A stretch of 64,000 nt of DNA from Bacillota bacterium. Its GTDB lineage: Bacteria > Bacillota > Clostridia > Lachnospirales > Lachnospiraceae. The number at the start of each line of letters is the position of its first letter. Within the stretch, counting starts at the first letter, position 1. The notes under the pieces are model-generated. The model made no database searches. It was given only the letters and a program-made list of their open reading frames with translations, and was not told the origin of the DNA. Positions 43,908 to 53,548 of the stretch are shown here, one piece after another. The position numbers were made by a program, and so were the translations under genes. The stretch lies in NCBI GenBank assembly GCA_023415055.1, contig JAEZLZ010000068.1, positions 1-64,000 of the forward strand, in the 5' to 3' direction.

Positions 43908-43952
43908 TAATTATTCTTTTTTATTCTTTTTATTCTTTTTTATTCTTTTTTT
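43908..43952. repeat. Short tandem repeat, ~10-bp unit TTATTCTTTT
   Basis: Four nearly identical head-to-tail copies of a TTATTCTTTT-type unit (with one- to two-base length changes) lie upstream of the aldo/keto reductase gene and past the pirin remnant. The sequence is low-complexity and likely to vary in copy number. Confidence 0.8.
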
Positions 43953-44020
43953 CTGAAATTATTATTGAAACCATTATCCCTGAAACATTATTCTGTTAAA
44001 AACTTATTCTTTAAAGAACC

Positions 44021-44260
44021 TTAAAATGCTCTCTTCACTATTTCTATAAGCATAAAATGTGAAGTCTCTGATGCTGTGATGTCGATCTCTTCTTCGACGA
44101 TCTCCAATGCATCTCTCGCCTCTAAGTGTTGACCATTCACATGAGTTTTGCCTTCGATCTGAACTAAATATGCTTGTCTTCTTTGATTTACCGGAAAATG
44201 TATACGTTTATCATTGCTGAGCTCCAATACATAGCGGTTCGCATCCTGATGAAGCTTCAC
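44021..44260 (-). pseudogene. Pirin C-terminal remnant
   Basis: The 79-residue fragment matches the C-terminal end of pirin-family (quercetin dioxygenase-like cupin) proteins: KLHQDANRYVLEL, RQAYLVQIEGKTHVNG, ARDALEIVEEEIDITAS and a final SHFMLIEI. Complete proteins have ~230 residues, so the N-terminal cupin with the metal site is missing. The frame opens 15 nt after the ygiD stop at a GTG without a ribosome binding site. It is probably not translated efficiently. Confidence 0.8.
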
Positions 44261-44275
44261 TATTTTGAGTCTTTT

Positions 44276-45043
44276 TTATGTGAACAGATAACTTGTCATT
44301 GACAGGGAACCAAGAATACAAGAATCATTATAAGCACAGCCTTGATCCTTCTCATCCAGCGCACCAAGAATATTTAGCAGCGGATAGAAGTGATCCGGTG
44401 TATAGAAAGATAGTTCTGCAGCCTTCCCGGCTTTTTCGTAATGAATTACTTCCTCATATTGTCTACTTAGTATTGCTTTTTTGATATAAGCATCAAACTC
44501 CTCTGCCCAAGGATATCCGCCTTCCAGCTCCCAGTTTATTTTGGATAGATTATGAACTACATTCCCGCTACCGAGAATGAGTACGCCCTGCTCCCGCAGG
44601 GAATGAAGCTTCTGACCCATCCGGTAATGCTCGACCGCCGGTGCATTTCTATCGATACTAAGTTGACAGACAGGAATATCTGCCTCCGGATACATCCGAC
44701 ATAGCACGGACCAGGTACCATGGTCGATTCCCCAACGATTATCAAACTGTACCTTACCATTTAAAAGCTCTTTGGTGTGATGAGCAAGCTCCGGTGAACC
44801 TTTTACCGGGTATTTCAACTCATAGAGCTCTCTTGGGAAGCCATACATATCATATATTTGAGTCGGATATAGGGCGTCACAGATTCGGGTTCCATCGGTA
44901 TACCAGTGAGCTGAGACCGCTAATATTGCCTTCGGTCTCGGTAATGTTGCCCCAAGATCAGCCCAGGTCTCGGTAAATTCATTCTCCTCAATTGCATTCA
45001 TTGGTGATCCATGGCCGATAAATAGAACAGGCATTTTGACCAT
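44276..45043 (-). CDS. ygiD: YgiD-type class III extradiol dioxygenase
   Basis: The 255-residue cytoplasmic enzyme is related to DOPA 4,5-dioxygenase. Metal-binding residues are expected in VLFIGHGSPMNAIEEN (His ~11) and later in LILGSGNVVHNLSKINW. Other hallmarks: AILAVSAHWYTDG (~42), WGIDHGTWSVLCRMYP (~105) and FYTPDHFYPLLNILGA (~220). In many Firmicutes ygiD sits beside a pirin gene; here only a pirin fragment remains directly downstream. GGAGG precedes the ATG. Confidence 0.93.
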   Translation of the reverse strand: MVKMPVLFIGHGSPMNAIEENEFTETWADLGATLPRPKAILAVSAHWYTDGTRICDALYPTQIYDMYGFPRELYELKYPVKGSPELAHHTKELLNGKVQFDNRWGIDHGTWSVLCRMYPEADIPVCQLSIDRNAPAVEHYRMGQKLHSLREQGVLILGSGNVVHNLSKINWELEGGYPWAEEFDAYIKKAILSRQYEEVIHYEKAGKAAELSFYTPDHFYPLLNILGALDEKDQGCAYNDSCILGSLSMTSYLFT

Positions 45044-45121
45044 AATAAAGTTACCTCCTTGTCAATCATAATTCTATTATATTACATGTGATACATGATT
45101 ACATGTGAAACTTAAGTAATA

Positions 45122-46393
45122 TTAAAGTATTCCTATGTCCTTTTTTCTTCTTCGCCTACCGAGCACTACCATTACTATTAATTGTAATAATCCTAACAGG
45201 AGAAAGGTGAGATGCAGATTCATCTGATCCGCAATTAATCCGCAGATGGGGAATAAAACTATCATAATGACTGAAAACAACATACTGTTCACCGAAATAA
45301 TGGTTGCCCGCTGTCCCGACGGTATCAATTCATTGATTGCTGTAGATTGAATCGGATACAGGACAGAATTGGCATAGTTGATTACTCCAAATGCTATGAC
45401 AGATACGATCAGATTATGCCCGCTCATCGCAATGATTCCTGCTCCCATAAGTACAGATGCAAAATACCTTGCCCTATGTTTGAACAGTGTCAGTATCTTT
45501 TCGCTACTGAGAGCTCCAAGAATTGAAATTATACTTGCAAAAAGCATAATAATGCTGATTTCAATCATATTCAACCCAAGTGAACTGAAGAACTCCTGTC
45601 CATAAAAGAATACGATTGTATGAAAAGTAAAGACAAAGGGATAGTATAACAGTATATTTCTAAGCTTTGCGTCACTGCGAATAATGGTAATACTGATATT
45701 AAAATGCTCCTTCAAGACATGAAAACCAAGCACTGAACCATCCTCTATGGTTTTCGGTTCCGACTTTATTTCATTCTCTTCCTCCGGCTCTACAAACAAA
45801 AAAGCAGGTATTAGTGCAAGCACAGCAGTAATAACGGATATTATATAGCACCAAGTGAAGGAATACTCGGCTATCACTCCGCCTGATACAGTCGCAATTC
45901 CCTGTGCTATTTCAATGATTACATTCAAACGGCTGTTTACTTTAATATATCGATTTTCCTGTCCCAGCATCTTCATACTGTCATAAACCAATGCTTCCTC
46001 CGATCCGGAGTTTAGGTTTTGACCAATTGCGGAAACAGCAAAGGCGATAGCAAAATGCCACATATTTCCACCGAACAGACAGATCAGAGAAGATATCGCA
46101 CTGCAGATCCTACCAATCAGAATTACCTTTTTACGTCCCAAAAGGTCAGCCAAGGCTCCCGTAGGGACCTCACATAGCAGACTTGTCAGATGATAGATTC
46201 CCTCCACCACTCCAATCTGCCACAAGGACATACCTTTGAAGATCATATATAACACCCAAATTGAACTGGATATATCAAAATTTTTCAGAAAACAAAAAAT
46301 ATAATCGTTTCTTACATTACTTCTTATATTCAAATTCCTGCTACTATTTTCTTTTATTCTTTTATTCAAGTTTTTGCTTATCTCTGCTATCAT
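45122..46393 (-). CDS. MFS transporter
   Basis: The protein has 423 residues from the ATG at 46393 (AAGGAG 8 nt upstream); the ORF extends to 46501 without a site. About twelve hydrophobic helices. After a charged N-terminal ~25 residues, the first helices lead to the MFS A-motif region GALADLLGRKKVILIGRICS (~80-100), with DSMKMLGQENRY between helices 4 and 5 and a charged central loop EPEEENEIKSEPKT (~200). The pattern resembles efflux permeases of the bacterial multidrug type; the substrate is unknown. Confidence 0.92.
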   Translation of the reverse strand: MIAEISKNLNKRIKENSSRNLNIRSNVRNDYIFCFLKNFDISSSIWVLYMIFKGMSLWQIGVVEGIYHLTSLLCEVPTGALADLLGRKKVILIGRICSAISSLICLFGGNMWHFAIAFAVSAIGQNLNSGSEEALVYDSMKMLGQENRYIKVNSRLNVIIEIAQGIATVSGGVIAEYSFTWCYIISVITAVLALIPAFLFVEPEEENEIKSEPKTIEDGSVLGFHVLKEHFNISITIIRSDAKLRNILLYYPFVFTFHTIVFFYGQEFFSSLGLNMIEISIIMLFASIISILGALSSEKILTLFKHRARYFASVLMGAGIIAMSGHNLIVSVIAFGVINYANSVLYPIQSTAINELIPSGQRATIISVNSMLFSVIMIVLFPICGLIADQMNLHLTFLLLGLLQLIVMVVLGRRRRKKDIGIL

Positions 46394-46785
46394 AATTTCG
46401 CTCCTTATTCTTTCTCTTCTTCCTATTCTGCTGCTCTTCTCACAAACATCGATTGAGGTCTGATAAAAAAGTTCGAGTGCATTTTGCATTGATTGAATCA
46501 AAAAAGGAACATAGATCTATTCTCTAGATTTATGTTCCTACGGAGCTACTGCGAATTTAAGGACGAAAGTACTCTTACGAATTTTTCTTGTCTTGAATTA
46601 GAAACAATTCATGGGCTTCCCTAAAAAAGGGCGCAGTAGTCCCGTAACTGCACTTTGATAAATGCTTTTATTAACGAACTGCTGCTGCATATTGGCGTAT
46701 AACCAAATAAGCTCATAAATTATCTCCTTTCCAGAAATAGTTGATTCTATACTATCACTTATTTTCCTTATATGCAATGATTCTT
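46394..46785. other. Intergenic region, no gene recognised
   Basis: 46501-46540 is the terminator of the chemoreceptor operon. The ~245 bases from 46541 to 46785 hold no coding frame I can support but contain short hairpins (GCAGT...ACTGC near 46633-46653). They may encode a small RNA or be an unusually long 3' untranslated region. Confidence 0.45.
46501..46540 (-). terminator. Terminator of the 55909-46786 unit
   Basis: A stem of AGGAACATAGATCT paired with TAGATTTATGTTCCT (one G-U pair) is followed on the minus strand by TTTTTT. It is 245 nt past the chemoreceptor stop. Confidence 0.85.
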
Positions 46786-48522
46786 TTAATTACATTCCCT
46801 TAACCTCATTCGTTGCAACAGAGTTCTTAACAGATCAGACTGCGCTGTTAACTGTTCACTGGCAGCTGCGCTTTCCTGAGCTGTAGCAGAATTGTTTCTT
46901 ACAATGTCTGAGATATGATTGATCTGCTCATGAACCAGTCCGACTGCTCTTTGCTGCTTATTGGTTTCTTCAAGGATTTGATTTACAGCATTAGCAGCAA
47001 TCTCGATATGATTCTCTGTATCCTTCAGGACCCGAGCTGTTATCTTGACTTCATTATCTCCCTTATGGACAACATTCAGGATATCTCGAATCATAATTTC
47101 CGTTTGTTTAGAAGCGATCGAACATTTTTCTGCCAGCTTTGCCACTTCATTTGCAACTACTGTGAAACCTTTTCCTGCATCTCCTGCTCTGGCAGCTTCA
47201 ATCTGAGCATTTAATGCCAGCAGATTAGTTTGATCAGCAATATCATTAATACTTTGGAGAACGATGGATATCTGCTCACTTGTATTATTGATGACAGACA
47301 TCGTCGTTACTAAGCTGCTCATTCTTTCTATGCCGATTTCTGCACTGCTTAATGCCTCTTTTGATAATTTGTCTGCCGTCTCGCAAAGAGCTTCATTTGA
47401 CTTCGCATTATTTGATATGTTCTGCATAGATTCTGAGATTTCAAGAATGGCGGAATTTTGACTTCCGGTACCCTCTGCAAGATTCATTGCCCCATCCGAT
47501 ACCTGACTCGCACCCGCATATACTTCATAGGAAGCTTGCTCTATCTGCCGGAATACGTCATTCAGAAAATCCAGTATCTTTGTCAAGGATCTTTGAATTG
47601 GCTTAAAATCACCTGCATATTCTTGATTTAAATCTATCGTCAAATCACAATCAACAATATGCTGAAGCTTGTCCGAAATGTCATGAATATAAATATTTAA
47701 GGAATCCACCGTATTGGATAACCCCTGTGCTAATACACCGATTTCGTTATCACCTTCTCTTTTTATTTGAACCTGCAGATTTCCCTGTGCGATCTCTCTG
47801 GAGGCATCGGTCAATTGCTCCAACGGACCACAGATGGATAAGATTGTTTTGTTTACCCTTCTCAGTAGAATCATTATAGAGTAAATTATGATCAGTAACG
47901 CTGCTATTGTTACAAGGATGCTGAACAAAAGTGTTTGGTGACTGTAGGAGGCACCTTGCTTACTCATAAAGGTAAATAATGTACTTATCGTACTTTCCAG
48001 ATCAACTGCCAATCCGGTTGCCTCACTGCTATATAACTTGGTTGAATTATACTTTCCTTGATCCTCTTCGTACTTAATAATCCTGTCTTTTACCGGTATG
48101 TATTCTTTAAGCAATGCCATCATTGCATCATATGCTTCTTTGCTTTCCTTCTTTTTCATGAGAACCGCTAAAGCATTTGCAGCTTTCTCTAGTTCATCCG
48201 ATAACGCTTCGATACGTCCGATGCTATCTTTCTGTGTATTGGAGGAGGAATCATAGACAAGATAACGAAGTTCCGCATGCAAAGAGTTGAATTTCAATTC
48301 AAGACTTCCTACTTTGCCTTGCCCCGAACCATAAATTTCAAATACTGATTTATTCACTAAGGTCATCGTTATGCATAATGCCATCAGCAGAAGGATCATT
48401 ACGGATAATAAACGGATTGCATTATTGAAAGAATTCTTCAGCTGACCGCTCACACTGTTTTGATCATTATATCGTAAGTTCCGGTTTGAAAATATATTGT
48501 TTCTACTCTTACCAAGCTTCAT
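46786..48522 (-). CDS. Methyl-accepting chemotaxis protein (4-helix-bundle type)
   Basis: The 578-residue membrane receptor has TM1 (LLSVMILLLMALCITMTLV, ~37-57), an extracytoplasmic helical sensor (~58-195) of the 4HB_MCP kind with SSSNTQKDSIGRIEALSDEL, TM2 (TLLFSILVTIAALLIIIYSI, ~198-217), HAMP (LEQLTDASREIAQGNLQVQI) and the signalling domain with LLALNAQIEAARAGDAGKGF. AAGAGG precedes the ATG. It starts 17 nt after the HAD phosphatase stop, so it ends the same transcription unit as the transporter and two-component genes. That suggests chemotaxis towards the transported compound, directly or through the binding protein. Confidence 0.95.
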   Translation of the reverse strand: MKLGKSRNNIFSNRNLRYNDQNSVSGQLKNSFNNAIRLLSVMILLLMALCITMTLVNKSVFEIYGSGQGKVGSLELKFNSLHAELRYLVYDSSSNTQKDSIGRIEALSDELEKAANALAVLMKKKESKEAYDAMMALLKEYIPVKDRIIKYEEDQGKYNSTKLYSSEATGLAVDLESTISTLFTFMSKQGASYSHQTLLFSILVTIAALLIIIYSIMILLRRVNKTILSICGPLEQLTDASREIAQGNLQVQIKREGDNEIGVLAQGLSNTVDSLNIYIHDISDKLQHIVDCDLTIDLNQEYAGDFKPIQRSLTKILDFLNDVFRQIEQASYEVYAGASQVSDGAMNLAEGTGSQNSAILEISESMQNISNNAKSNEALCETADKLSKEALSSAEIGIERMSSLVTTMSVINNTSEQISIVLQSINDIADQTNLLALNAQIEAARAGDAGKGFTVVANEVAKLAEKCSIASKQTEIMIRDILNVVHKGDNEVKITARVLKDTENHIEIAANAVNQILEETNKQQRAVGLVHEQINHISDIVRNNSATAQESAAASEQLTAQSDLLRTLLQRMRLRECN

Positions 48523-48539
48523 GTCTTATACCTCTTCTT

Positions 48540-49343
48540 CTATAATATATTATAGATGATATCAGCAATTGCATTTTCATCATTACTGACCGTAATGATA
48601 TCAGCCAACTCCTTTAAAGATGAAATTGCATTCTTTGTAGCTATACCGACATCTGCTACCTGTAACATTTCAACATCATTGTTATAATCTCCCACAGCAT
48701 ATACCCTGCAGTCAGAGTTCAGCCGTTCCTTCATATACTGAAGTGCACTGCCTTTGCTGACTCCGAAGGGCAGATACTCCAAATATACCTCGGAAGAAAA
48801 GACCCAGTTTATCTCCCCTTCAAGATCAAACTCAGGCATTGCAGCATTGAGTGCTTTTAAATCCTCAGACTTACCGCAAAAGAGGATTTTAATCCAAAGT
48901 AGGTCCCTAATATCGTCCATCTGACAAAACTCGCAAGGCTGATGTATTGAGATTATGTATGGGTCTGCTTTCGATTCTGGGGATATAAAATAACACATTT
49001 CAGGACAATAAATTTGGATCGCAATTTCAGAAAATTTCTTCAGACAATATTCAAGAAATACTTTCAATCCTGATTTCGGCAATTCGGATAAGGCTAAGAA
49101 GCGGTTGACTGCAAAGTCATAGATACCGCATCCGTTATATAAGATACATGGTGTATTTATCTTAACCGCATCAAGAAATAGAACAGAATTTAATTGGCTT
49201 CTTCCGGTTGCAATACCAAACCGTCCACCATTTTCTATGAAGTACTTTACTGCTTCCTGATTTTCCTTGGAGACAACACTTTGTGAGTTCAGCAGCGTTC
49301 CATCCATATCACTAAGCAGTAGTATATTGGCGAATTTTTTCAT
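48540..49343 (-). CDS. HAD-superfamily Cof-type phosphatase
   Basis: The 267-residue cytoplasmic hydrolase has motif I LLLSDMDGTLLNSQS (nucleophile Asp ~11), motif II in GGRFGIATGRS, the lysine in FGVSKGSALQYMKERL, and motif IV VYAVGDYNNDVEMLQVADVG. The type IIB cap lies between, as in Cof/YidA enzymes that dephosphorylate sugar phosphates or nucleotides. It sits between the response regulator (36-nt gap) and the chemoreceptor (17-nt gap). Its inclusion supports a phosphorylated substrate for the transporter, by inference. Confidence 0.93.
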   Translation of the reverse strand: MKKFANILLLSDMDGTLLNSQSVVSKENQEAVKYFIENGGRFGIATGRSQLNSVLFLDAVKINTPCILYNGCGIYDFAVNRFLALSELPKSGLKVFLEYCLKKFSEIAIQIYCPEMCYFISPESKADPYIISIHQPCEFCQMDDIRDLLWIKILFCGKSEDLKALNAAMPEFDLEGEINWVFSSEVYLEYLPFGVSKGSALQYMKERLNSDCRVYAVGDYNNDVEMLQVADVGIATKNAISSLKELADIITVSNDENAIADIIYNIL

Positions 49344-49379
49344 ATATACCTACTATCTTTCTTGTCATCTAAACATGAA

Positions 49380-50159
49380 CTAGTTACGCTTCTTTACAAA
49401 TCCCGTCGGAGACATGGAAGTATATCTTTTGAATACAGTACAAAAATGCTTATAATCCGAGAAGCCTGTCATATCAGAGATCTCATAAACGCGATACCTG
49501 CCTGTATTCAGCAGCTTAATCGCTTGCTGCACACGATAAGCATTTAATACATCCAGGAAGGAATGATTGGTAACCTCTTTAAACTTACGGCTTAAATAGC
49601 TGGCACTGACTCCTAATTCCTCAGAAATGGCCTCGATTCCAATCTTCTGCGTGTACTTTTCTTTTATTTTTTCAATTGATTTTGCTACATAACCGCATTC
49701 TGAATGATCCAGTTCCATGTAATAATTCAAATCCATTCTGGAGGATGGATTATTTCTATTTTCCAGTACCAATTCTACTTCTTTGTTCTTATCGAGTTGG
49801 TCGTGAAGTCCTTGAATCACCTCAACGATCTTATTTTCATCGATTGGTTTTACAAGATATTCATAGGCCTTTAATTCAATTGCTTTTTTTGCATATTCGA
49901 ACTCAGTGTAGCTTGTTAAAATTATACTTTTGAAGTTTACATACTCTAAGCCCTGACGAACCATCTCGATTCCATCCATTTTGGGCATTTTTATATCTGT
50001 AATTACAATATCCGGCTTATGTTCTATAATCTTTTGAAGTCCCTCTTCTCCGTCTGCTGCCTCAGCAACAACAACACAGTCCATACTAAGCCAGTCTATT
50101 GTGAACACCAAACCTTTACGAATGATATCCTCGTCTTCCGCAATTAAAATTTTAAGCAT
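49380..50159 (-). CDS. AraC-type response regulator (YesN-like)
   Basis: The 259-residue protein has an N-terminal receiver (~1-120): acidic IAEDEDIIRKG, phosphoacceptor Asp in PDIVITDIKMPKMDGIEM, LTSYTEFEYAKKAI, and the conserved lysine in YLVKPID. The C-terminal AraC helix-turn-helix pair (~155-255) has GIEAISEELGVSASYLSRKF and YRVYEISDMTGFSDYKHFC. It overlaps the sensor kinase gene by 8 nt (GGAGG in front of the ATG). It should regulate the transporter operon on a signal from the kinase. Confidence 0.96.
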   Translation of the reverse strand: MLKILIAEDEDIIRKGLVFTIDWLSMDCVVVAEAADGEEGLQKIIEHKPDIVITDIKMPKMDGIEMVRQGLEYVNFKSIILTSYTEFEYAKKAIELKAYEYLVKPIDENKIVEVIQGLHDQLDKNKEVELVLENRNNPSSRMDLNYYMELDHSECGYVAKSIEKIKEKYTQKIGIEAISEELGVSASYLSRKFKEVTNHSFLDVLNAYRVQQAIKLLNTGRYRVYEISDMTGFSDYKHFCTVFKRYTSMSPTGFVKKRN

Positions 50160-51867
50160 CGCTACCTCCAGAACTCTCTACATATCTTGCAGGTAAAATA
50201 ATTTTTAACTCTGTGCCTTTTCCAAGTTCGCTTTGTATCTGAATACCAAACTCATCACCGTATTTGAGCTGTAATCTTCGATTGATATTATAGAGTCCGG
50301 AATGGCTGCTCTTATTTACAGAACATTTAAGCACCTGCTGAATTTCTTCTAATATCTCAGGTTCCATACCGGCACCATCATCACTACAGATCATGACCAG
50401 CTTGCCCTCTTCCTTGTAACCGCTGATTTCAACGACTAAGTGTTCCCGTCCTGCAAATCCGTACTTAATTGAATTCTCAACCATCGGCTGCAGCAAAAGC
50501 TTCGGAATAATACACTCCTCAATCTCAGGTGAAATATCGATCGTATATTGAAAGCGTTGGTTAAAACGGAATTTTAGTATGCTCATATAATTTTCCATAT
50601 AAGCTATATCTTCATTCACTGTCACTTCTTCTTGCGTATTACTGATACTATACCGAAGCAGGATGGATAAATTAAGTACCATCTTACTCGCAATATCCGG
50701 CTCCATCTTACACATAAATCTGATATTTTCCAGTGTATTGAATAAAAAATGAGGATTAAACTGAGATTCCAATTGCTTTGTTTGTGAGAAAGCTACTAAT
50801 TTAGCCATCTCTGTGTTTCTTTCTATCTGTTCCTTCAAGCTATCCAACATCTGATTATAGGCATCTGCGATTGTCTCAAACTCATCCTTGCTGTTTATTT
50901 CAATATGTGTATTCAGGTCTCCCTCCTTTGCTTTATCAAAGGAGTCGATAATGACATATAGGTCCTTCGTTTTTTTAGCTGCCATACTCTTAGAGCTGAT
51001 GAATACAAAGAAAATCATCATTGCAAAGACAAAAAGCAAAATTAATATGATATATTTAATGATTAGCAGCTGATTACTCAGCGGTAAGATCGAATAGACT
51101 TTGATATGATGATTCAGTAAATCACTCGAGGCGACGAAGAATTTACCGGCATCATTTTCGACATTACTCTTTGCCTTTTCCGTGGTTAGGTCAAATCGAT
51201 CTAATGTGTCTAAAAAGTTGAAATTATTTGTGTAATAAATCCATCCATTTTCATCCGTAATAACCGTCTGAGAAGTAAGCCTTGCAATATCAATCTGAAA
51301 TTGTCTGTTATCAATTACAAATATAGTATAGCCTTTAATCTCATTATTTTGTACCATAGCCTTACCGATGACTAACTGCATATTATCTTCTCCGGAATCC
51401 CCTAAAAGCTTAATCGCTATCTCTGTAGGCCTTTGCTTCATGATACGAAATATACCCCAATTGCTTGCATATCTGCCATCGAGGTATTCCGGAACTGTCT
51501 TAGTTCCGGTAATGATCGGTGTTATTGCTTGATCGAATACATAAACATTTGCTTGTATATCTAATTTATTTGCTACTTGATAGATATGCTCAAAGAGTTC
51601 GACCCTCGTTTTAACATCCAATTCACCTTCAAAGATTGTCTGCTCCTCTTCCAGCTTTAATATGAGATCAATATAAGAATTCACGGTTTCTTCTATTTCA
51701 TTCGTGATGTTCTTATTCTCGCTTACAGTAGCACTCTCGGTTGAATAACGCCATATTCCCAGGAATATAAGTAAACACACCAGAGTCAAAAGAGCTACCG
51801 GGATGATTGAATAAATCAAAAGCATTCTTCGTATTCCTTCTTTATAGTAGCTATGCTTCTTCTTCAT
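50152..51867 (-). CDS. Sensor histidine kinase (YesM-like)
   Basis: The 571-residue membrane kinase has TM1 (LLIYSIIPVALLTLVCLLIF, ~13-33), an extracytoplasmic Cache-like sensor (~40-270) with RPTEIAIKLLGDSGEDNMQLVI, TM2 (IIKYIILILLFVFAMMIFFV), HAMP (~310-365) and a His_kinase domain with the phosphoacceptor His in QFNPHFLFNTLENIRF. HATPase motifs follow: VENSIKYGF (N box), DDGAGM (G1) and GSGLYNINRRL-type GxG. The first sensing domain could read the substrate or its binding protein. It starts 20 nt after the permease stop (GGAGGTG site). Confidence 0.96.
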   Translation of the reverse strand: MKKKHSYYKEGIRRMLLIYSIIPVALLTLVCLLIFLGIWRYSTESATVSENKNITNEIEETVNSYIDLILKLEEEQTIFEGELDVKTRVELFEHIYQVANKLDIQANVYVFDQAITPIITGTKTVPEYLDGRYASNWGIFRIMKQRPTEIAIKLLGDSGEDNMQLVIGKAMVQNNEIKGYTIFVIDNRQFQIDIARLTSQTVITDENGWIYYTNNFNFLDTLDRFDLTTEKAKSNVENDAGKFFVASSDLLNHHIKVYSILPLSNQLLIIKYIILILLFVFAMMIFFVFISSKSMAAKKTKDLYVIIDSFDKAKEGDLNTHIEINSKDEFETIADAYNQMLDSLKEQIERNTEMAKLVAFSQTKQLESQFNPHFLFNTLENIRFMCKMEPDIASKMVLNLSILLRYSISNTQEEVTVNEDIAYMENYMSILKFRFNQRFQYTIDISPEIEECIIPKLLLQPMVENSIKYGFAGREHLVVEISGYKEEGKLVMICSDDGAGMEPEILEEIQQVLKCSVNKSSHSGLYNINRRLQLKYGDEFGIQIQSELGKGTELKIILPARYVESSGGSDA

Positions 51868-51887
51868 TCAATCACCTCCAATTAAAT

Positions 51888-53546
51888 CTATAAGCTTATC
51901 TCCTTTTTACCAGATAACTTAAAAAATAGCAAGAGTGATATTACTGTTGTTAATGTCAGGATACTTGCTAAGGCGGCGGCTGTTCCGTAGCTGGACCGGA
52001 TAACTTCCGTATAGATCGCAACTGACATCGTTCTTGTATCACCGGTATATAGAATAACCGATGCACTTAATTCATTAATAACTGTAATCCAGCTAAGGAT
52101 CGCACCTGATATCACACCGGGCATCATCATAATTGCAGTAACCTTGAAAAAGGTTTTTAGCGGTGAATCTCCTAAGCTGATTGCTGCCTCCTCCATACTG
52201 GTGCTGATTTGATAAAGAATTGCCGCACTGGAACGTAAGGTATAGGGTAGACGGCGAACTACGAATGCAATGATGATAATGACTGCAGTACCGCTAAGCA
52301 GCATCGGCTTTTTGTTAAACGCCAGCAACAAGGTAATACCTAAGACAGAACCGGGAATAATGTAGGGAAACATTGTCATTGAGTCGATGATGTTTGTCAG
52401 CCAGCTTTTTCTCCGTGTTGTAATATAAGCAATAAACATCGCCATAAGTACAATAATTATGATAGCGATAATACCGAACTTATAAGTATTGAGGATGGAT
52501 TTACCCAGGTTATCAAAGATGGTTTTATAGCTTTCCAGGGAGAAGCCATCGGTAAACATTGCACCCTTAGTAGCTTTAAAGGAGGTATAAATAACGGTTA
52601 GCTGAGGGATGATGGATAAAAATACGATAAAACCGATCGCTACATGTAAGATTATATTTTTGAAACCATGCAGCTGTTTTTCCTGTATCGGCCGCAAAGA
52701 GCTCATCGTAAAGGATTTTTTATTTACAACATATTTCTGTCCTAAGAACATAACACCAGTGATAATTACGAGTATGACTGCAAGCGCCGCTGCAAAGTTT
52801 GCTTTTCCTCCGACCTCACTGATAAATTCATTGTAAATCAATACCGGCATAACAGTGTAGCCTTCGCCGATTAACATAGGTGTACCGAAATCTGCAAGAG
52901 CATTCATAAACACTAATAAGGAGCCGGCTAATATGGTCGGAGCTATCAGTGGAATGATTACCGTAGTGATTTTACGGAAGGGACTGCAGCCAAGGCTTTC
53001 TGCCGCTTCACTTAACGAGCTGTCAACCTTCTTCAAAGCACCCTTGGTATAAAGATAGATATAGGGATAGAGCTTCAGAGTCAGTACCAGCAGAATACCA
53101 CCAAAACCATAGACCGAGGGGGTCTCAATTCCAAAGGTATTCATAAAGAACTTTGTAATTACTCCGCTTCGTCCGCCAAGGACGATCCAGGAATAAGCAC
53201 CGATAAACGGCGGTGACAGCATGGAAATAATGATTAGAATATCCATTAAGCCTTTGAGCTTAACTTTGTATACGGTGGAAAAGTATGCCAGCGGAGCACC
53301 AATTGCCACTGCTAAAACCGTGGTACAGGTGGTAACCAGAAAGCTGTGCCAAAGGGTTCTGTAATAGTACTTTTTCTCAAAAAACTTAAGAAAATTATCC
53401 AGAGTGAAGCTCTGAGTATCCGGGTCCTTGAAACCACTTGCGAATAAGGAAAGCAATGGATAAACTAAAAACAATGCAAAAATAATTGCTATTATAAGGG
53501 TAACTATCGTCCAAAAATCGAATTTGAAGCGTCTTTCCTTCATCAT
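51888..53546 (-). CDS. FbpB/AfuB-type ABC transporter permease, two fused halves
   Basis: The 552-residue membrane protein has about twelve helices as two binding-protein-dependent permease units fused in one chain, as in FbpB, AfuB and phosphonate-type transporters. Each unit carries its EAA loop: EAAESLGCSPFRKITTVIIP (~185) and EEAAISLGDSPLKTFFKVTA (~460). The spacing to the ATPase gene is 2 nt. The usual substrates of this branch are ferric ions, polyamine-like solutes or sugar phosphates; the binding protein argues against iron. Confidence 0.95.
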   Translation of the reverse strand: MMKERRFKFDFWTIVTLIIAIIFALFLVYPLLSLFASGFKDPDTQSFTLDNFLKFFEKKYYYRTLWHSFLVTTCTTVLAVAIGAPLAYFSTVYKVKLKGLMDILIIISMLSPPFIGAYSWIVLGGRSGVITKFFMNTFGIETPSVYGFGGILLVLTLKLYPYIYLYTKGALKKVDSSLSEAAESLGCSPFRKITTVIIPLIAPTILAGSLLVFMNALADFGTPMLIGEGYTVMPVLIYNEFISEVGGKANFAAALAVILVIITGVMFLGQKYVVNKKSFTMSSLRPIQEKQLHGFKNIILHVAIGFIVFLSIIPQLTVIYTSFKATKGAMFTDGFSLESYKTIFDNLGKSILNTYKFGIIAIIIIVLMAMFIAYITTRRKSWLTNIIDSMTMFPYIIPGSVLGITLLLAFNKKPMLLSGTAVIIIIAFVVRRLPYTLRSSAAILYQISTSMEEAAISLGDSPLKTFFKVTAIMMMPGVISGAILSWITVINELSASVILYTGDTRTMSVAIYTEVIRSSYGTAAALASILTLTTVISLLLFFKLSGKKEISL

Positions 53547-53548
53547 TT

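Noticed and set aside
46620..46680. Possible cyclic di-GMP or other riboswitch in the GC-richer patch
   Set aside because: None of the conserved cores of riboswitch classes I know could be matched on either strand, and it lies at the 3' end of genes rather than in front of one.
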